This document shows, piece by piece, positions 60,792-64,000 of a DNA stretch of 64,000 nt. Position 1 is the stretch's first letter; every line of letters starts with the position of its first letter. This DNA is from 34-65-8 sp964516135 (lineage in GTDB: Bacteria; Pseudomonadota; Alphaproteobacteria; Sphingomonadales; Sphingomonadaceae): NCBI GenBank assembly GCA_964516135.1, contig CAZEWN010000002.1, positions 1 through 64,000 on the forward strand, written 5' to 3'. The notes under the pieces were generated by a model that saw only the letters and a list, made by a program, of their open reading frames with translations, was not told the DNA's origin and made no database searches. A program made the position numbers and the translations under genes.

Positions 60792-60861
60792 GTTTGTCGC
60801 GCCCTTACTCCGAACCGGCGCGAATGGCCAGAGGGAAGGCGGTCGCTGGGCGGAAAGGTGG

Positions 60862-60937
60862 TGGTGCCTCGGGGCGGATTCGAACCACCGACACTGCGAT
60901 TTTCAGTCGCATGCTCTACCAACTGAGCTACCGAGGC
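60862..60937 (-). tRNA. tRNA-Phe (anticodon GAA)
   Basis: A 76-nucleotide cloverleaf including an encoded CCA. Reading the minus strand: acceptor stem GCCTCGG / CCGAGGC, D arm GCTCAGTTGGTAGAGC, anticodon stem TGCGA / TCGCA with loop CTGAAAA (anticodon GAA), T arm GGTGGTTCGAATCCGCC, then A and CCA. All stems pair. No overlap with a gene. Confidence 0.97.
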
Positions 60938-60985
60938 GCACTCTGCGAGCGACCCGCAAGGGGCCGGCGAGCGGTTGGAAGCGCG

Positions 60986-61014
60986 CCTATGGCGAAGCGC
61001 GCTCGCGTTGGCAA
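60986..61014 (-). promoter_or_regulatory. Candidate promoter of tRNA-Phe
   Basis: On the minus strand TTGCCA (61014-61009) and CATAGG (60991-60986) are separated by 17 bases, predicting a start about 40 bases before the tRNA. The -35 match is fair, the -10 weak. Confidence 0.4.
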
Positions 61015-61021
61015 GGGGCAA

Positions 61022-61207
61022 TCAGTCGTCCTCGCCGCGTGTCACTTGCCCCGCAATTTCCTCGGGCAGGGCAGGGCGGCCGGGCACCGCGTAGCCATCG
61101 CCGAACCACTGCGCCAGGTCGCGGTCGCGACAGCGGCTGGAACAGAACGGCGCGAATTCGGCGCTGCGCGGGCGCTTGCAGATCGGACAGGGTTTGGGCG
61201 CGGTCAT
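61022..61207 (-). CDS. yacG: DNA gyrase inhibitor YacG-like zinc protein
   Basis: A 61-residue zinc-finger protein. Four cysteines in CPICKRP and CSSRCRDRDLAQWF bind one zinc ion; E. coli YacG inhibits gyrase by binding GyrB. The C-terminus is acidic (TRGEDD). ATG 61207 overlaps the RNase E/G-like stop as ATGA. Confidence 0.93.
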   Translation of the reverse strand: MTAPKPCPICKRPRSAEFAPFCSSRCRDRDLAQWFGDGYAVPGRPALPEEIAGQVTRGEDD

Positions 61208-62175
61208 GGCGGCACGGCCTGGGCGAATGCGCCCTCCAGCGCAAGCCCGGGATCGATCGCGAGGCGCACCTCGCGGCCCGTGCGGCGGGCAAGCTCGGCC
61301 AGCCATTCGGGCGTGAGCTTGGCCTCCAGGGCCGGGTGGAGCGTCAGCAAGAGCGCGCCAGGCTCCGTGACGGATTCGGCGCGGCGCAGCAGTTGCCGCG
61401 AGAGCATGGCGGTACGCGAATGGCGCGCGCGGTGCAGCAGCGAAGGCCGCTCCAGCCGCGCGACGAGCTGGGCGAGGCCGAAGCCGTTGATGGCGGTGCG
61501 CTCGTGCGGCCAGTTTCCCAAGGCAGCGCCGAGCGCCGCGTCGACGGCGCGCCGGTCGGCCTTGTCCTGCAAGGTGGGAAAATCGACCGCGATCGAACCG
61601 CGGAGATCGAACCGGCGCAGCGCGCTCGTCAGCGCCGGCACGGCGGCAAGCGCGAGTGCGCGTGGGGGCAGGGCGCCGTCGATGTCGATGACCGTCATCG
61701 CGGGCGTGGGGGCAAACAGCAGCGCGCCGCCCGCGAACACGACCTCGCCCGAAAGCGCCTCGGCCAGCAGCGCATCCCAGTCGCCCTCGGGAAAGCGTCG
61801 AACTTCGCGCACCATTCGCCCCTCTTCCGCAAGACGCGTGACGAGATCCGGACGGCCCCGTTCGCGCAAGGTCGGGCGGGCCTGGGCGCGTTTGAGACGG
61901 CCACGCTCGCCGATCGCGGCGCGCGTTACCTCGAGCCGCAACGCGGCACCCTCGCTGGCATCCTTCGGCAGCTTGCTGACCAGCGCTTCTTCCCCATTGG
62001 GAAACCTGGCGGCGCCGCGACTGCTGCCGCTTGTCCGCGAAACCAGCACCGCGTCGTCTACTTCACCAGCGATCAGCCCTCCGGGCCAATCGAGCCGCGC
62101 CTCGGCAATTTCCCCACGTTCGATGCGGACCGCGCGGTCCTCGCCGATTCCGCGTTCGACCAGCCACTCAGCCAA
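61204..62175 (-). CDS. RNase E/G-like protein, short form
   Basis: About 323 residues, related to the catalytic region of RNase E/G but lacking a clear S1 domain at full length. Family blocks are GEIAEARLDWPGG, GEEALVSKLPKDASEG, the metal-site VIDIDGALPP and SIAVDFPTL, and the C-terminal half to the end. The usual RNase E/G catalytic Asp pair can be placed at VIDID and IAVDF. Start codon TTG 62175 (MAEWLVERGIGEDRA), overlapping the maf stop codon by eight bases; a longer frame lies inside maf. Coupled to yacG downstream. Confidence 0.8.
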   Translation of the reverse strand: MAEWLVERGIGEDRAVRIERGEIAEARLDWPGGLIAGEVDDAVLVSRTSGSSRGAARFPNGEEALVSKLPKDASEGAALRLEVTRAAIGERGRLKRAQARPTLRERGRPDLVTRLAEEGRMVREVRRFPEGDWDALLAEALSGEVVFAGGALLFAPTPAMTVIDIDGALPPRALALAAVPALTSALRRFDLRGSIAVDFPTLQDKADRRAVDAALGAALGNWPHERTAINGFGLAQLVARLERPSLLHRARHSRTAMLSRQLLRRAESVTEPGALLLTLHPALEAKLTPEWLAELARRTGREVRLAIDPGLALEGAFAQAVPP

Positions 62176-62743
62176 GGGGGAATCCCGCCGCCTTGAGCAG
62201 CGCGCGGGTCTCATGGAGCGGCAGGCCGACGACGCCCGAATGGCTGCCGTCGATCCGGCGAATCAGCCCCTCGGCCGCGCCCTGGATGGCATATCCACCC
62301 GCCTTGCCGTGCCATTCGCCGCTTGCGAGATAGGCTGCCAGTTCCTCGGCGGAGAGGCGCTTGAACACTACGATCGTTTCCGACAGCCGTTCGCGCATCG
62401 TGCCGTCGGGCGCGCGCAGCGCAACTGCGGACAAGACCCGGTGGCGGCGTCCCGAGAGCAGTTCGAGGCACCGCCGCGCCGTCGCCTCGTCCTCCGCCTT
62501 GGGCAGGATGCGGCGCCCCACCGCGACTACCGTGTCGCCCGCGAGCACGAACGACTCGTCCGATGCGGCCGCCAGCGCTTTCTCGCGCGCCATGCGGATG
62601 GCATAGGCGCGCGGCAGTTCAGCTTCGCCCGGGCGCTCGTCAATATCGGCGGAAACCACGCGCGCGGGCGCGATTCCCAGCCGCGCGATCAGTTCGCGGC
62701 GGCGCGGGCTGGCGGATGCGAGGACGAGCGTGGGCTGGCCCAC
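62168..62743 (-). CDS. maf: Maf-type nucleoside triphosphate pyrophosphatase
   Basis: A 191-residue NTP pyrophosphatase thought to clear noncanonical nucleotides and once described as a septum-formation inhibitor. The start LVLASASPRRRELIARLG is diagnostic; VLAGDTVVAVGRRILPKAED holds the catalytic Asp, and GKAGGYAIQGAAEGLI the conserved GGY-x-Q-G. Seven bases after infA; overlaps the RNase E/G-like start. The infA-maf-rng-yacG order recurs in alphaproteobacteria as far as I recall. Confidence 0.95.
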   Translation of the reverse strand: MGQPTLVLASASPRRRELIARLGIAPARVVSADIDERPGEAELPRAYAIRMAREKALAAASDESFVLAGDTVVAVGRRILPKAEDEATARRCLELLSGRRHRVLSAVALRAPDGTMRERLSETIVVFKRLSAEELAAYLASGEWHGKAGGYAIQGAAEGLIRRIDGSHSGVVGLPLHETRALLKAAGFPLG

Positions 62744-62750
62744 GGGCGCG

Positions 62751-62996
62751 TTACTGCGGCCCCGGGCCGCCGCGTCCGGGCATGAAGCGGTAGGTGATCC
62801 GCGCTTTTGTCAGGTCGTAGGGCGTCAGTTCGCACAGAACCTCGTCACCCACCAGCACGCGGATGCGGTTCTTTCGCATCTTGCCCGCGGTGTGGCCGAG
62901 CACCTCGTGACCGTTCTCGAGCTCCACCCGGAACATCGCGTTAGGCAGCAGCTCCACCACCTTGCCGCGCATTTCGAGGAGTTCTTCTTTGGCCAT
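62751..62996 (-). CDS. infA: Translation initiation factor IF-1
   Basis: An 81-residue OB-fold protein. MAKEELLEMRGKVVELLPNA, MFRVELENGHEVLGHTAGKM and the C-terminal RITYRFMPGRGGPGPQ match IF-1; the glycine-rich tail is a few residues longer than in E. coli. ATG 62996 is chosen; longer frames upstream are not coding. First gene of the infA-maf-RNaseE/G-yacG operon. Confidence 0.96.
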   Translation of the reverse strand: MAKEELLEMRGKVVELLPNAMFRVELENGHEVLGHTAGKMRKNRIRVLVGDEVLCELTPYDLTKARITYRFMPGRGGPGPQ

Positions 62997-63206
62997 GCAG
63001 TTTCCGGTTTCCGTGCTGTTTGTCGAAAAATGTCGCGCGCCCATAGCGGCAGGCGTTGCAAAAGGAAAGAGCGCGGCGATGGCGCGGCCCGGGGAACACA
63101 AGCCGCGACAATTTATTACCTCGTGAATGTTGATTGTCCGGTGCGGGGCCGCCAAGCCCCGTTGGTGGTCGGGGGACCGAGAATAGCAGGCAAGGGCCCA
63201 ACGACC

Positions 63207-64000
63207 GTGAAGACATCCATCAGCCGCGTTTCCTTCATCGCGCTTGCGAGCGTCCTGGCGACGGCTGCACATGGCCAGGACGGGTCGGTGCTGGCCGCTC
63301 AGGCCCAGGTCGGCCAGCCCCAGACCGCCGAAGCGGACGATGATCAGCCCGAGACCGGCGGCGAAATCGTCGTCACCGCCACGCGCTTGCGCGGGGAGGT
63401 CGAAACCGATGTTCCACCCGTGGTGACTCTTGACGAGGCGGAGATCGCGGCGGTCGGCGCAGGTTCGCTGGAGGATCTTATTGCCCAGCTTGCGCCGCAG
63501 ACCGGATCGGGGCGCGGGCGCGGCGGGCGCCCCGTTTTCCTCGTCAACGGCCAGCGCGTGTCGGGCTTCCGCGAAATGCGCCGTTATCCGCCCGAAGCGA
63601 TCCAGAAGGTCGAAGTCTTCCCCGAGGAAGTGGCGTTGCAATATGGCTATCCCGCCGATCAGCGCGTGATCAATTTCATCCTCAAGGACAACTTCGCCAG
63701 TCGCGAGATCGAGCTGGAGATCGGCGGCCCTACCGGCGGCGGCCGGGCTGAGGGAGAGGCGGAATTCTCGCAGCTTACCATCACCGGTCCCAACCGGCTG
63801 TTGCTGGGCGTGGAATACAACCGATCGACGCTGCTGACCGAGGACGAGCGCAACATCATTCAGACGCCCGGCAGCGTCCCCACGGTCGCGGGCGACCCCG
63901 ATCCCGCCGCGTTCCGCAGCCTGGCGGGATCGGGCGACACGGTCGAGGTGGAGGCGACCTGGAACACGGCCTTTGGCGAAGGCCGCAATGCCGCGACCTT
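63207..64000 (+). CDS. TonB-dependent receptor, 5' part (3' end beyond window)
   Basis: Starts at GTG 63207 and is open to the window end (264 complete codons). Residues 1-20 form a signal peptide (VSFIALASVLATAAHG), followed by an acidic linker, a TonB box-like GGEIVVTATRLR, and a plug domain: LEDLIAQLAPQTGSGRGRGGRPVFLVNGQRVSGF..., with RRYPPEAIQKVEVFPEEVAL and the short GYPADQRVINFILKDNF that ends the plug. Then the first barrel strands (LELEIGGPTGGGRAE; ...VEYNRSTLL). The plug is short, like the compact sphingomonad receptors. Ligand unknown. Confidence 0.88.
   Translation, partial: MKTSISRVSFIALASVLATAAHGQDGSVLAAQAQVGQPQTAEADDDQPETGGEIVVTATRLRGEVETDVPPVVTLDEAEIAAVGAGSLEDLIAQLAPQTGSGRGRGGRPVFLVNGQRVSGFREMRRYPPEAIQKVEVFPEEVALQYGYPADQRVINFILKDNFASREIELEIGGPTGGGRAEGEAEFSQLTITGPNRLLLGVEYNRSTLLTEDERNIIQTPGSVPTVAGDPDPAAFRSLAGSGDTVEVEATWNTAFGEGRNAAT

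Noticed and set aside
59707..62196. An 829-codon open frame on the plus strand spanning purC, tRNA-Phe and yacG-RNase E/G
   Set aside because: It crosses a tRNA gene and several well-supported genes on the other strand; no coherent protein family.

Overview
The window looks like a chromosomal segment of a high-GC alphaproteobacterium, most probably order Sphingomonadales and plausibly an Erythrobacter/Sphingomonas relative. The placement rests on the gene content I recognise: a circularly permuted two-piece tmRNA, TonB-dependent receptors at both edges, an HdaA-type DnaA regulator, DUF2794 and DUF1153/SciP-type proteins, CpaF, an ABA4-like membrane protein and several sphingomonad-style gene pairs. 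The genus is inference. Nearly all of the window is compact housekeeping DNA. No gene-free stretch exceeds 300 bases, apart from about 460 bases that hold the tmRNA.

Layout: 0-2.2 kb, the 3' part of a TonB-dependent receptor whose 5' end is missing. 2.3-8.3 kb, DUF805 protein, a YbbAP-like ABC exporter next to a TesA-type esterase, recF, and a 43-residue peptide coupled to a PspC protein. 8.3-13.2 kb, SDR, NUDIX, two TPM-domain proteins with LemA, mscL, tmRNA and a small membrane protein. 13.3-19 kb, astB-astA plus an M20 hydrolase in one overlapping operon, then glcB. 19-24.7 kb, the conserved lptD-surA-pdxA-rsmA operon, with pepA divergent. 26-31 kb, DUF2256-holC, ndk, an NTF2-like protein, a sulfotransferase, a purN gene fused to a YjbR/MmcQ domain, and purM.

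31-38 kb holds a secreted unknown with hdaA, cysE-DUF2794, an MFE-2-like SDR, gph, glmU, a SciP-like regulator and a DUF2147 protein. 38.4-41.6 kb is a coupled three-gene unit: secreted beta-helix protein, diheme cytochrome c and membrane-anchored alpha/beta hydrolase. I regard it as the best candidate here for an uncharacterised system. 41.6-45.2 kb: racemase, dGTPase, NAD(P)-binding protein, ABA4-like protein, entericidin. 45.2-51.2 kb: cpaF, a methyltransferase, a small overlapping membrane protein, a sulfatase-fold membrane protein and an EamA transporter. 51.2-56 kb: a VapBC-type toxin-antitoxin pair with a clear operator, glmS and a GGDEF-EAL protein. 56-63 kb: purQ-purS, an M16 protease, purC, tRNA-Phe, and yacG-RNaseE/G-maf-infA. 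The window ends inside a second TonB-dependent receptor.

Themes: purine synthesis genes occur in two places (purM-purN; purC...purS-purQ). Envelope biogenesis is prominent (LptD, SurA, GlmU, GlmS, LemA/TPM, MscL). Start codons are very often TTG or GTG placed on the preceding gene's stop codon (TTGA, GTGA, ATGA, TGATG), which implies widespread translational coupling. No CRISPR array, rRNA, complete insertion sequence or prophage is visible.
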